NCBI GenBank assembly: GCA_016183935.1
Contig: JACPDR010000011.1
Location: 1-64,000, forward strand
Direction of reading: 5' to 3'
Length of the DNA: 64,000 bases
Origin: Caulobacterales bacterium
GTDB taxonomy: Bacteria > Pseudomonadota > Alphaproteobacteria > Caulobacterales > Caulobacteraceae
Made by a program: the position numbers and the translations under genes
Notes under the pieces: generated by a model
What the model was told of the DNA's origin: nothing
Databases searched by the model: none
Seen by the model: the letters and a program-made list of their open reading frames with translations, nothing else
In this document: positions 33,507 to 42,687 of the stretch, in pieces
Layout: each line of letters starts with the position of its first letter
Position numbering within the stretch: position 1 is the stretch's first letter

Positions 33507-34073
33507 TCAGCGAGCGGCCCGCAGCTGCATTTCTGGGACCGCGTATCTCACAAACTCAACGCGCCTACCCCCATCCACGGCGAGCGAGAGTTGCAACGTG
33601 ATCGTATCTCCTTCGAGCAGCCGGTCATCGCATGCGAACTCCGTAATGAAGACGGCTGGCTTTTCTGCCGTGACGGGTGACGGTTCGTCGAACCAGGCAA
33701 AATACTCAGGATGAACGTTAGACCCGGGAACTCCACCGTATGGCAGCCCCCCAATTGAAAACGCCCGGCAGGCGGCACCGGTCGCCGCGTACGCATGCGT
33801 TTCGTAAATCCAAGGACTGGAGCCGCCGCTAAAATAGCCGACTTTGAACTCGCCCGGCACCTTGGGCGTGATCATGAACGAGATGCGGAAGCAGCTTCCG
33901 CCACGTGGATACGGACCACAAGCTCGAAGGATCGGGGCGGTAGTTTGAACTCTCAGACTTGCCGAGACACCTCCGGTGACCGCCCGCGCTTCTGATTGCA
34001 CAGCTTGTGAATGCGCGATGCCAGAGCACGGTAGTGTGGCGAGTAGTCCTGACAAAAAGCCGAGATATCTCAT
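33507..34073 (-). CDS. Hypothetical exported protein
   Basis: The 188-aa product begins MRYLGFLSGLLATLPCSGIAHSQ, a clear signal peptide with likely cleavage near residue 23. The mature part is beta-rich with four Cys (including CGPYPRGGSC and FACDD), suggesting disulfides and a periplasmic or extracellular location. No family recognised. Its ATG overlaps the stop of the upstream membrane-protein gene (ATGA), so the two form an operon. Codon use is less GC-biased than the trb or cco genes, consistent with an accessory origin. Confidence 0.65.
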   Translation of the reverse strand: MRYLGFLSGLLATLPCSGIAHSQAVQSEARAVTGGVSASLRVQTTAPILRACGPYPRGGSCFRISFMITPKVPGEFKVGYFSGGSSPWIYETHAYAATGAACRAFSIGGLPYGGVPGSNVHPEYFAWFDEPSPVTAEKPAVFITEFACDDRLLEGDTITLQLSLAVDGGRRVEFVRYAVPEMQLRAAR

Positions 34074-34471
34074 CGGGCCTCGTATACCCATTCGAGTTGG
34101 GCAGGCTCTGCAGTACGCGCAGTCGTGATTTCGGGGTCTTCCGTCGCGAGTGACTGTCGCTGCGGCGGAATACGTGCGGGCAGCGACGACTGTTCCGCCA
34201 CAAGTGGAGCAACGTTCGCAGATCTTTCCTGCTCCGCCGGTCTATTCTCCCGCGTGGTTACGACTGGGGGCGGAGGTGCAGGAACCGCCGGTTCTCCGAC
34301 GAGCGTGTTCAACGCCAAACGCTCTATCGCCAACGCTTGTCGCTCGAGAGCGCGCCGTCCCTCCTCGCTCTCACGTCGCGAATCTGCATTCCATACGATC
34401 CCAAAAACGATGCCGACTCCGGTCAGGATCGAACCGGTCGCCGTCCAGAACAGAGTTGCCTTGGTCGCCAT
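34070..34471 (-). CDS. Hypothetical single-pass membrane protein
   Basis: The 133-aa protein (MATKATLFWTATGSILTGVGIVFGIVW) has one N-terminal transmembrane helix, then a charged helical segment likely to be coiled coil (ADSRRESEEGRRALERQALAIERLALN) and a Pro-rich low-complexity tail. A TTG ten codons upstream (34501) is a possible earlier start. Coupled by ATGA to the exported protein downstream. Unknown function. The 267 bp above it, up to the next gene end, contain nothing recognisable. Confidence 0.6.
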   Translation of the reverse strand: MATKATLFWTATGSILTGVGIVFGIVWNADSRRESEEGRRALERQALAIERLALNTLVGEPAVPAPPPPVVTTRENRPAEQERSANVAPLVAEQSSLPARIPPQRQSLATEDPEITTARTAEPAQLEWVYEAR

Positions 34472-34768
34472 CCCAGCCACATCCGCACCCGTGGAGATCA
34501 ACGTTATACAGCGGTTCCGAATGTCGGAATAGGCGGGTTCCGCACCAGGACCTACAGCCGATCACCCGCAGCAGGCTTAGTATGAACCGGGGTCGCTGCG
34601 CGCCATCAGCGGAAGTTGGAGGCTCGCCGGCGAGCGGACACTGCGACTGCTGTTGCTGGCCGAATGCTCTCCGGTTTGTGACGTGAGGAAGAAAGCGGGC
34701 GATGCCCCAAGTTGGAGAGCCGCCAATCGGGTCAACCAGCATTCGACTTCAACCCGGATCGCGCTGCC

Positions 34769-36067
34769 TCAGGCTAAACTCACGAAGTCCTCCATATGTT
34801 GATCGACGAACCGACTGGGCTTCCAGCCCCCGGAGATGCGCTCCAATAGAAAGGTGTCGAAGGCCCCCAAGGCGATGCCGGTCGGCGTCCCCAAGCCCGA
34901 CTGGGTCACTTGGTCGGCGAGCAAGCCCGCACCCGTGAACATGACGAATCGTAGGGCTTTGCCGCGCTCGGACTCCAGCCAGGTCTTGGACTTCAGGTAT
35001 TTGGTGTACTCGATCGCAAGCTCGGAGCTAGCAGGGGTTCCCCGCAGCCAACGGGCGAACGAATCCTTACGCTCGACGAGATTCAGGAGATCTGAGAAAT
35101 CACGCCGCCCCTCGGCAATCGCACGCCCCACCGCATCGCTGTCGGAAAAGTTCAGCTCAAGGAAATCGGGGATCTCGCGATTGAAAATAGATCGCTTGGT
35201 GCGATTGCTGGCAAACTGATCGAGCAACCCACCCTGACTTCCCGGCGTGGCAATGTCTCCGTCGCACAACGAGGACACGACGACGTCCCGCACGAGGCCC
35301 ATAGTGTAGTTCAGAATGGCGCTGCAGAACGCCCCGTCCGTATAGTCCCCAGAGATTACCTGCCGCGGGTCGAACCCAAGATCAAAGACGAAGCCCCGCT
35401 CTCCGGGACGGGGCGCCAGATAGAGGGACGGATCTCTCGGCACCGGCGCGCCCGGTGCGGCGGACTTGAACCAGTCCCGTATGATCTTCTGAGACGCCCC
35501 ACCGCGCCCCAGCAGATCGAGCGCGATGCTATCGGTCGAATAGGTGCCGGTGAGTTGCTCTTCCTCGTTGAAATTCTGGGTGTTCTCCCAGAGCGAGGAA
35601 AGCACCTTGTCCAGCAAGATGCCGGAAATTCCTGCACCGCGGAGATGCCTCTGCATCACCAACTCCAGCGCGTAGCGTTGATCCTGATCGAATGTGCGGA
35701 TGCCCCCGCGCGCCAAATGAATTTCGTGCCCCTTCGTTGGGGAGAAGCGGCAGAGCGTGAGCTCATCCGGATTCTCGACGTCTACGGTGAAGAAGCCGAT
35801 GCCATCGATCCGCGTGAACTTCAGCTTCCCGGATTCGCATAGAGCGAGGAGATTTTCTGGACCTACGCAGACCATCAACTCTGCGAAATCCTCGTCGCTT
35901 CCGACAAGCCTAACCTCGTCGTAAAACACCAACGCGTTCGCAAGCAGCGATACCGGGTAGCTCCACTTCGCCCCTTCGGTCACCGAGAATTTTCCGGGAA
36001 AGCCCCCCAGGAAAGTTGGGTCGAGGCCTTCCCAATCGGGCGCTAGGATCACCGCCTTCTCGAACAT
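34769..36067 (-). CDS. Large protein of unknown function in accessory block
   Basis: A 432-aa protein from an ATG preceded by GGAGGAGGAGC (an unusually strong ribosome-binding site). It begins MFEKAVILAPDWEGLDPTFLGGFPGKFS and has no signal peptide or membrane helix. The sequence is evenly charged and looks like a folded alpha/beta protein, with segments such as LMVCVGPENLLALCESGKLKF. I do not recognise the family. The open frame continues to 36169, but without ribosome-binding support. The 389-bp gap to the next gene (36068-36456) shows no gene. Confidence 0.65.
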   Translation of the reverse strand: MFEKAVILAPDWEGLDPTFLGGFPGKFSVTEGAKWSYPVSLLANALVFYDEVRLVGSDEDFAELMVCVGPENLLALCESGKLKFTRIDGIGFFTVDVENPDELTLCRFSPTKGHEIHLARGGIRTFDQDQRYALELVMQRHLRGAGISGILLDKVLSSLWENTQNFNEEEQLTGTYSTDSIALDLLGRGGASQKIIRDWFKSAAPGAPVPRDPSLYLAPRPGERGFVFDLGFDPRQVISGDYTDGAFCSAILNYTMGLVRDVVVSSLCDGDIATPGSQGGLLDQFASNRTKRSIFNREIPDFLELNFSDSDAVGRAIAEGRRDFSDLLNLVERKDSFARWLRGTPASSELAIEYTKYLKSKTWLESERGKALRFVMFTGAGLLADQVTQSGLGTPTGIALGAFDTFLLERISGGWKPSRFVDQHMEDFVSLA

Positions 36068-36456
36068 TGCTCCTCCTCCCGCTCTGGTCTTGCACTGGAA
36101 CACACTCCCGACCTCGGCCGGGTCGAAACCTTGACCCAGCTCCCGCCCGTTCTTCGCCACCCCGATCATGGTGTACGGACGGGTCTACTCCTAAAAGATG
36201 CGCCCGACGAAAGACGCAGCCCGACGCCCCGACGCCTCCATCCCGCCATGGACTATGTCCTCGCGTCCACCGCGAAGACGCTAACGCGCGCGCAAGCAGG
36301 CAGGAGACGATCGTGAATTTTGTCAGATGAGAGTGTTCGGACGCCTCACCTCTCTTTCGCGCCAGAAGGAGACGTTGCATCTGGTCTGAAACTAGACACT
36401 CGGCCCTCGGGATAGTCCAAGCCGAACCCGACCAACGCCAGTTCCCGGACAGAAAT

Positions 36457-37161
36457 ATGCGATACGCTGACGCCGTGACCGAAGGCTCGCGTATTCTCCT
36501 GGTCGAAGATGACCCTGCCCTCGGGCGGGCGCTGGTATGCGCACTCGAGCAGGACCGCTGGCCGGTGGATCATGTGACCTCGCTCGCGGAGGCTTTCGAG
36601 GCTGTCCTGCAGCGATCGTACCGCGTCATCCTCCTCGACCGCGGCCTGCCCGATGGCGACGGCATCGCGCTGGTTGGGGTGGCGCGGTCCCGAACGCCGC
36701 GTCCGTCCATCATCTTCGTCACCGCCCGCGACGACCTGGCGGACCGGATCGAAGGCCTGGACGCGGGGGCGGACGATTACCTCATCAAACCGTTCTCCGT
36801 GGCCGAGCTCCATGCCCGCGTGCGCGCCGCATGCCGCAGGCCGGTCGACCAGGGCGGGCGACCTGTCCTTGAGGCCGGGCGGCTCACCTTCGATCCCGTC
36901 AGCCGCGAGGTTCGGGTGGCGGGAAGACCGCTGCCGCTGCCTCGGCGCGAACTGGCTCTGCTCGCGGTGCTCATCCCCAGGGTCGGACGCGTCGTCCAGA
37001 GGACTTATCTGGAATCTGAAGTCTACGGGCTGGACGAGGAGGTCTCAGGCAATGCGCTTGAGACCCAGGTCTCCCGCCTCCGTCGGCGGCTGGAGGCTGA
37101 GAGCGCAGGGGTGGACCTGCGGACCATACGGGGCGTGGGCTACATGCTACGCCCGTGCTGA
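36457..37161 (+). CDS. OmpR-family response regulator
   Basis: A 234-aa two-component regulator: a receiver with acidic pair in LLVEDDPALGR, phospho-acceptor Asp61 (ILLDRGLPDGDG) and Lys in DDYLIKPFS, followed by a winged-helix DNA-binding domain (LPLPRRELALLAVLIPRVGRVVQRTYLESEVYG). A GTG at 36475 is an alternative start. It is coupled to the kinase gene, which starts inside its last codons. The beta-lactamase-like gene 130 bp beyond the kinase is a possible target. Confidence 0.92.
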   Translation: MRYADAVTEGSRILLVEDDPALGRALVCALEQDRWPVDHVTSLAEAFEAVLQRSYRVILLDRGLPDGDGIALVGVARSRTPRPSIIFVTARDDLADRIEGLDAGADDYLIKPFSVAELHARVRAACRRPVDQGGRPVLEAGRLTFDPVSREVRVAGRPLPLPRRELALLAVLIPRVGRVVQRTYLESEVYGLDEEVSGNALETQVSRLRRRLEAESAGVDLRTIRGVGYMLRPC

Positions 37162-38495
37162 GGCGGCCGCGATCACTGGCCTTGCGCGCTGTCTCCGCTC
37201 TGCTCGCGGTCCATGTCGTCACGATCATGATCGCCCTCGGCCTGGCCGTTATGGAGGGTCGGACCACGCGCCTGGGCGGGGCGAGCCTGGCCCTGGAGTT
37301 CGCCCGCGAGGAGCTAACCTTCGGGCGCTCCGGCTGGGTCATTCCAGGCGACGGGGCTTTCGCGTCACTCGCGGCGCGTAATCCCTCACTGTGGCTGATC
37401 GGCCGTGATCAGGACCGTTTCCTCGTCCTGGGCGAGCCGCCGCCACCCGCCCGGCGGTTGTTCGGTCTGCCGACAGATCCCGGAGCCGACACCGGCGAAG
37501 GATTTGGCGCGCTCCTGCCCGAGGCGGCGATGGAGCGGCGCGACATCGATGGCCGCCCGATCCTCCTGGCGGTCGGCGGGGTGGACCCGGACACCGTCAC
37601 CTCCGGTGACATCATACGCAGCTTCTCGCCGGCCCCCGTGGTGGCGGTCGTTCTCGGTCTTGGCGTACTGGGCGCGATCGCGCTGCTGGTGGCGATCCCG
37701 CTGCTGTCGCGGGCCATCCAGCCCATCGTCGATGACGCCGCCTCTATCCAGCCGGACGATGTCGGGCGCCGGCTGGACGAAAGCCTCGCGCCGCCCGAGC
37801 TCCTGCCGCTCGCGCGCGCCTTCAACGGCGCCCTCGAGCGTCTTGAGGTCGAACTTGGCCGGCGAAGGCGGCTGATCTCCAACGTCGCGCATGAGCTGCG
37901 CACGCCTCTGGCGGTCCTGTCGCTCCGCGTCGACACGCTGACCAGTCCGGCCGATGAGCGCGAAGCGCTCCGAACGGCGGTCCTGCGGGTCTCACGCCTC
38001 GCCGAACAAATGCTGGATCTGGAGCGGCTCTCGCTTTCGACCGCGCCGCGGGTCCCGGTCGACCTGACGGAACTGACGCAGGAGGTCATCTCGTCGCTGG
38101 CGCCCATGGCCATAAACGCCGGCTACGAGCTGGCGCTTGAGGCGCCTCAGGGACCCGTTATCGTCTCCGGCGACCGCGAAGCGGTCATTCGGGCTGTCAC
38201 CAACCTGATCAGCAACGCCGTTCAGCACGGCGGCGGCGGCGGCCTGATCAATGTCGTCCTGGACGACGGGGGGATCGAAGTGATCGACCAGGGGCCGGGC
38301 GTGCCCGAGTCCCTGCAGCCGCGCCTGTTCGAGGCCTTCGCCCGGGGGAGCGGCGAGGCCGGTGGATCAGGGCTCGGCCTGCATCTGACGCGCGAGCTCA
38401 TGCGTGGCCTGGGAGGAAAGGTCTCTTGGCGCCGCGAGGGGACAAGGACGATCTTTCGCCTGCAGTTTACAGAGCCGGGCGCGAACGCCAGCTGA
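37155..38495 (+). CDS. Sensor histidine kinase
   Basis: A 446-aa membrane kinase starting at GTG within the end of the regulator gene. Two membrane helices (about residues 10-32 and 155-180) enclose a periplasmic sensor region. HAMP-like and HisKA segments follow with the phospho-His in NVAHELRTPLAVL, then a HATPase_c domain (NLISNAVQHGGGGG, DQGPGVPE, GSGLGLHLTREL). Typical EnvZ/QseC-type layout. The signal is unknown. The 3' end includes one arm of an 11-bp inverted repeat whose partner lies after the stop. Confidence 0.92.
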   Translation: MLRRPRSLALRAVSALLAVHVVTIMIALGLAVMEGRTTRLGGASLALEFAREELTFGRSGWVIPGDGAFASLAARNPSLWLIGRDQDRFLVLGEPPPPARRLFGLPTDPGADTGEGFGALLPEAAMERRDIDGRPILLAVGGVDPDTVTSGDIIRSFSPAPVVAVVLGLGVLGAIALLVAIPLLSRAIQPIVDDAASIQPDDVGRRLDESLAPPELLPLARAFNGALERLEVELGRRRRLISNVAHELRTPLAVLSLRVDTLTSPADEREALRTAVLRVSRLAEQMLDLERLSLSTAPRVPVDLTELTQEVISSLAPMAINAGYELALEAPQGPVIVSGDREAVIRAVTNLISNAVQHGGGGGLINVVLDDGGIEVIDQGPGVPESLQPRLFEAFARGSGEAGGSGLGLHLTRELMRGLGGKVSWRREGTRTIFRLQFTEPGANAS

Positions 38496-38535
38496 CCGCC
38501 GCTCCGAAAGCTGTCCTGAGGCTGTCGCGCCCGGC
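38474..38535. repeat. 11-bp inverted repeat spanning the kinase stop codon
   Basis: GCCGGGCGCGA at 38474-38484, inside the kinase gene, is exactly complementary to TCGCGCCCGGC at 38525-38535, with 40 nt between. It could form a stable hairpin in the transcript before the beta-lactamase-like gene and act as an attenuator or processing site. No U-run follows, so a simple intrinsic terminator is less likely. Confidence 0.35.
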
Positions 38536-38625
38536 CTCTGCACGACAGGTCGACGTCAACTGCGCGGGCTAGGTCTTGATACGCCGACCCTCCGGCGGAC
38601 CCTGATGCCCTGACACCCGGAAAAC

Positions 38626-40152
38626 ATGATGCTGCTGAAACTATCCCGTCTTGCCGCCGTCAGCTTGGCTGTCCTAGGTCTCTCCGTCGGCGCGCCCACG
38701 GTTTCAATCGCCCAAACCACAGGCTCGGCAGACAGCGGCTCTCGATCCCACGCCCGGTTCGAGGCGGTGCGCAGGGTCATTCAGCAGACGCTGCAGGAGG
38801 CCAACGTGCCGTCCATCGCCGTGGCCGTCGTTCAGGATGGGCAGATCGTCTGGGAGGAAGCCTTCGGCTACTCCGACCGGGAGCGACAGATCCCCGCCAC
38901 CCCCCACACGCCCTACTCGCTCGCTTCCATGACCAAGCCCATAACCGCGACCGCCGTCATGCAGCTTCACGAAGCCGGCCGGCTCGACGTCGACGCGCCG
39001 ATAGAACGCTACCTGGGCGGCGTCAGCCTCGCCGGCTATGCATTCGACGCGGACCAGGTGACGGCCCGCCGCATCATGTCCCACTCGGCGGGGCTGCCCC
39101 AGTACGGCAACTTCTATCTCGACGGCTCTGCGCCGGCAGGCTCGGAGCAGACCATCTCAAGGTTCGGCATGGTCGTGTTCCCGCCGAATACCCGCTTCGA
39201 ATACTCGAACATCGGCATGAAGATTCTGGACGCCGCGATCGCCCGGACGTCGGGCCTGACCTACGGCGAATACCTGCGGCGCGAAGTGTTCGGGCCGCTT
39301 GGGATGAGCCACAGCGCCGTCGGCCTGCCCGGCGGGGCCGAAGCGGCGGTGCGGTACGACAACGACCGCCACCCCATGCGCATGTACATGACAGATCACC
39401 CGGGCTCCGGCGATGTCTGGGCCAGCGCTCACGACATGGCGCGCTTCCTCGCCTTCCACATGGGCACGCCATTGTCCGACCAGGAGCCGATCCTCAGCCC
39501 CGAGACGCGAATGGAAATGCAGCGCCCGGCCAGCGTCTATCCGATGCCTACGCCACCCGATGCTCCGCGCCGGGATATCGGAGCCAACTGGATTCTGACG
39601 ACGAGTAACGGTCACCCGCAGATTTGGCATTCCGGAGGCCAGCCGGGCGTCAGCAGCGTCATGGCCTTTTTTCCTGAACAGAAGGTCGCCTTCGTGCTTC
39701 TCGCGAATTCCTCCGCGCCGCTTGGCCCGATCGGGCAGGCGATTCGCGAGGCGATCGCGCCGGAGCTTCTGGAACAGACCTCTGAGCCGTCCCCGGCTGC
39801 TCCCCAGCCCATCCCCTTTCGCGGCCGATGGGTCGGCACCGTGACCAGCCATACCGGCCAGGAGCCGATCACCCTGAGCTTCCAGGAGAGTGGCGAGGTC
39901 ACCGTTCAACTCGGGGATCAGGCGGGCACGACCCTGGCTCAGCCCGCCTTCGAGAACGGCGCCTTCACCGGACGGTTCTCCGGATTCAGCAACATCCCTG
40001 AAGCTGCCCGGGCGTCGCACGGTCTGTCGCTCAAGGTCGTGCCCGTCGAGGGCGAACTGGCAGGTCAGTTGGTGGCCCAGGGCATGGACGCGAACGCCGT
40101 GTTCATGCTGCCCGGCTTCGTTCGCCTCCGACCCGAGGGAGCGCAGCACTGA
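38626..40152 (+). CDS. Serine beta-lactamase-related hydrolase (class C/esterase-like)
   Basis: An exported serine hydrolase of 508 aa with a signal peptide (residues 1-29, ending VSIAQ). The beta-lactamase fold is shown by SxxK at Ser101-Lys104 (LASMTKPI), YxN at 193-195 (FEYSNIG) and the HSGG triad (WHSGGQPGVSS). A C-terminal beta domain of about 120 residues follows (around GRWVGTVTSHTGQEP). Many such proteins are esterases or peptidases rather than resistance enzymes, so resistance should not be assumed. It follows the two-component genes on the same strand. Confidence 0.88.
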   Translation: MMLLKLSRLAAVSLAVLGLSVGAPTVSIAQTTGSADSGSRSHARFEAVRRVIQQTLQEANVPSIAVAVVQDGQIVWEEAFGYSDRERQIPATPHTPYSLASMTKPITATAVMQLHEAGRLDVDAPIERYLGGVSLAGYAFDADQVTARRIMSHSAGLPQYGNFYLDGSAPAGSEQTISRFGMVVFPPNTRFEYSNIGMKILDAAIARTSGLTYGEYLRREVFGPLGMSHSAVGLPGGAEAAVRYDNDRHPMRMYMTDHPGSGDVWASAHDMARFLAFHMGTPLSDQEPILSPETRMEMQRPASVYPMPTPPDAPRRDIGANWILTTSNGHPQIWHSGGQPGVSSVMAFFPEQKVAFVLLANSSAPLGPIGQAIREAIAPELLEQTSEPSPAAPQPIPFRGRWVGTVTSHTGQEPITLSFQESGEVTVQLGDQAGTTLAQPAFENGAFTGRFSGFSNIPEAARASHGLSLKVVPVEGELAGQLVAQGMDANAVFMLPGFVRLRPEGAQH

Positions 40153-40220
40153 GGCACCTGCAGGGGGCGTGCCAGCGGCGCGCTCTTCAAACCCGAGCCG
40201 ATGCTCCAAGCGAGGCCTAG

Positions 40221-40261
40221 CGGCCAGCGTGCGCCAAGAGCGGACATTCGGACGCTGGCCG
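40221..40261. repeat. Palindromic intergenic element (10-bp arms)
   Basis: CGGCCAGCGT at 40221-40230 pairs with ACGCTGGCCG at 40252-40261 around a 21-nt loop containing AGCGGACATTCGG. The loop motif resembles AAGCGGACWTT stretches at 22079-22087 and 29428-29438, suggesting a REP-like dispersed intergenic repeat. It could also act in mRNA 3'-end formation after the hydrolase gene. The remaining 40153-40371 gap holds nothing else. Confidence 0.4.
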
Positions 40262-40371
40262 CAAGCGGACCGAGCGCGCCCCTTCCGGCCTACGCGACAT
40301 CAGCCATCGGACCGCGCCCCCGGCCTGACAACGACAGGTGCCGCTCTAAAAGATCAGATAGCGCCGACGTC

Positions 40372-41409
40372 CTACCCGACGGCATCCCGGACCGACCGCA
40401 CCGCCGTGCCAAGGTCCCGGACGATCGTGCGACCGGACACTCTCACGGGTGTCACCCCCGTCGCCCGAAGCCGAACATCGATGGCCGCGTCCCGTTCAAC
40501 CGCGCGTTGGCCGCGGTGATGCTGTCGCGAATCACAAAACACGGCGACGCGCGGCTCCGGGAAATACATGTCGGCCTCGGTGATTAATCCGGGCTCCTCG
40601 GCCAGCTCGGCCGCCATCAGGTCGTAGAAGGACGGATAGGCTGAACCGTCCTCATAGAGCAGCATCTGCAACTGTGGCGACAGGCCCTCTCGAAGCAGAC
40701 CCTGGAGCATAAACAGCTCGATAGGGGAGTCCGCGCCCCAGATCCGACGCGCCTGTAGTTCCTCGAACGGCGTGTAGAGCTTGCGGCTCCGGTGGCGGCG
40801 ATACCGGAGCGAGGCCCGGCCTAGGGGTACGCCTAGGTCGACCATCAGGACGTCGTCCGGATCGAAATTGCGTTGCAGATAGTACATGTCCGTCACCAGT
40901 CCGACGCCGTCCGGCCAGCCCGCGCGCGGCGGGTCTAGGAGCGCGGCATCCCCCCACAGCCCCCAGGTGCCGGTGAAGGGATTCAGGTCGAGGAAGACGG
41001 GCTGGCGCGCCTCTCGGTAAGCCTCCAGATCGATCTGGCGGACATAGTCGATGTCAACGTCCGAGACGACGCCGCGTTTGTCGGCGGGCACGAGGGAGAC
41101 GGCATAGGGCGTGCCGACCGACACCTCGCCGACGGTCCGGAACGCGGCGACGCTGATCACCACCATCAGGATCTGGAACCGGGTCCCGGCCGCCCTGAAC
41201 ATCTCGATCTCGGCCTCAGAGGGCGCATCCTGCAGTATACCGCCGGCCGCGGCCGCCATCGCGCCAGTCACCGGCTGGACGCCGCCGAGATGCAGGAGGC
41301 TGAGCTTGATCCAGTCCGGGACCGGATCGAGATCCAGAGCCAGCGGCGTGGCGGGAAGGCGTCCATAGGCGGGATCGGCCGTGAGGTAGGCCGGACGGTT
41401 GTCGAACAT
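40372..41409 (-). CDS. Unknown protein with predicted PD-(D/E)XK nuclease-like C-terminus
   Basis: A 345-aa protein. The N-terminal 220 residues are not recognised. Residues about 225-335 resemble a Vsr/DUF559-type restriction-endonuclease fold: SPIELFMLQGLL (Glu231 helix), EADMYFPEPRVAVFCDSRQHH (Asp280, Asp293 strand-turn-strand) and RLRATGVTPVRVSGRTIVRD. That pattern predicts DNA or RNA cleavage but is assigned by eye. It diverges from a DUF3800 gene with 88 bp between the starts, in a neighbourhood of toxin and CBASS genes, so a defence role is plausible. Confidence 0.68.
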   Translation of the reverse strand: MFDNRPAYLTADPAYGRLPATPLALDLDPVPDWIKLSLLHLGGVQPVTGAMAAAAGGILQDAPSEAEIEMFRAAGTRFQILMVVISVAAFRTVGEVSVGTPYAVSLVPADKRGVVSDVDIDYVRQIDLEAYREARQPVFLDLNPFTGTWGLWGDAALLDPPRAGWPDGVGLVTDMYYLQRNFDPDDVLMVDLGVPLGRASLRYRRHRSRKLYTPFEELQARRIWGADSPIELFMLQGLLREGLSPQLQMLLYEDGSAYPSFYDLMAAELAEEPGLITEADMYFPEPRVAVFCDSRQHHRGQRAVERDAAIDVRLRATGVTPVRVSGRTIVRDLGTAVRSVRDAVG

Positions 41410-41497
41410 AAAGACCCTGAAAGCGGCCGGTCATCCCGCCCTTGGAGGGAGACCGGAGGTTTCCTATTTCGAACAGCCCTGCTGCCCGGATACGAGC

Positions 41498-42565
41498 ATG
41501 ACCGTTTCACTCCACATCGACGAGTCCGGATTCACCGGCCGCCAACTGCTCGATCCCCTGCAGCGCTATTTCGTGCTGGGATCCAGCCTGATCGACGACA
41601 CCACCGCGGCGGCGATCCTCCGCGACAGCTTCCCGGACTACAGGGGCGCTGAGTTCAAGTTCGAGAAGATCTGGAACCGCCCAACCTCGCGCAGGCGGCT
41701 CGCCGACTTCCTGCAGACCATCGGCCCCCACGCTGACCAAGTCTACGTCTGGCATATCGACAAGCGGTTCGCCCTGCTCATCAAGATGCTCGAATTCCTC
41801 ATGGAGCCGGACATTTATGATCGGGGCGGCGATTGGTACAGCGGCTACGGTCCCCGGATCTCCAACTACTTCCATTTCGGCCTGACTCGCATGTCGCCCC
41901 GCGGGCTCTATGAGGAGGTCCTGACCGCCTACTACAACTTCGCGAGACGGCCGACCGAAGAGGGACGGCTCGACCTCTCGGAGACCCTGAAAGCGCTCAA
42001 GACGAGAGCTCCTGAAGAGCTCGGCTCAATCTTCAGCGCCTGTATCGAGGGAGTGACCCGCTTCCATCGCCACCACGACATGGCGGTCTTCAAGGAGACG
42101 CTGGACATCTATGTCACCAGCCTGCTCAACGTCGTCAGCTATTGGACGAACCGTCGGCCCGAGGGCTTGGCCGTGCAGCACGACGAGTCCAGCGCCCTCT
42201 TCCAGAAGGCGGGAATGTGGTCCGCCCTGACCTCGGCGCGGGTGGCTGAGCAGCAGCATCCCGTCCGCAACGGGCCGCCCATCGCTTTCCCCCTCCCCGT
42301 GTTGTCGACGACGGCGCGGCGCTCCGACGACAGTCCGGCGATCCAGTTGTGCGACCTGATCGCCGGATTCACGGTCAAGACCCTGACGCGGGAGGTCCAG
42401 TCCGACCTCGCTCTGATGACGGCGATGCGGGACGGCGGGTTCGGGGAGGTCACCATCAACGGCGTCGCGCCAGGCACGGAGTTTCCCGAGGGCCCGCCGC
42501 CGCGACGCCTCGGCAAGGACGCCGTCGACCGAATGGTGGACATCATCCGGTCCGGGGGCGGCTGA
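41498..42565 (+). CDS. DUF3800 domain protein
   Basis: The 355-aa protein from the ATG at 41498 begins MTVSLHIDESGFTG, the IDESG motif (residues 7-11) that opens DUF3800 domains. It ends with the matching acidic motif DDSPAIQLCDLIAG near residue 285. The pairing of these Asp/Glu motifs suggests a metal-dependent RNase H-like fold. DUF3800 genes are frequent in mobile and defence regions; biochemical function is not established to my knowledge. Divergent from the nuclease-fold gene, perhaps sharing a promoter. Confidence 0.82.
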   Translation: MTVSLHIDESGFTGRQLLDPLQRYFVLGSSLIDDTTAAAILRDSFPDYRGAEFKFEKIWNRPTSRRRLADFLQTIGPHADQVYVWHIDKRFALLIKMLEFLMEPDIYDRGGDWYSGYGPRISNYFHFGLTRMSPRGLYEEVLTAYYNFARRPTEEGRLDLSETLKALKTRAPEELGSIFSACIEGVTRFHRHHDMAVFKETLDIYVTSLLNVVSYWTNRRPEGLAVQHDESSALFQKAGMWSALTSARVAEQQHPVRNGPPIAFPLPVLSTTARRSDDSPAIQLCDLIAGFTVKTLTREVQSDLALMTAMRDGGFGEVTINGVAPGTEFPEGPPPRRLGKDAVDRMVDIIRSGGG

Positions 42566-42687
42566 AGGTCAGGACGGCTGCGCGACCGCGGCCCAAGGCT
42601 GTCCATCCAAGGCCTGCCAGGCGGGCGGCGCCGTCGGTGATTTTCGGCGACATCTCTGGCGCGGCGAACAGACGGCCCCACATCTTC

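Noticed and set aside
36131-36316. Short plus-strand frame in the gap before the response regulator
   Set aside because: No ribosome-binding site, coding-unlike composition, and it partly overlaps the region upstream of a minus-strand gene.
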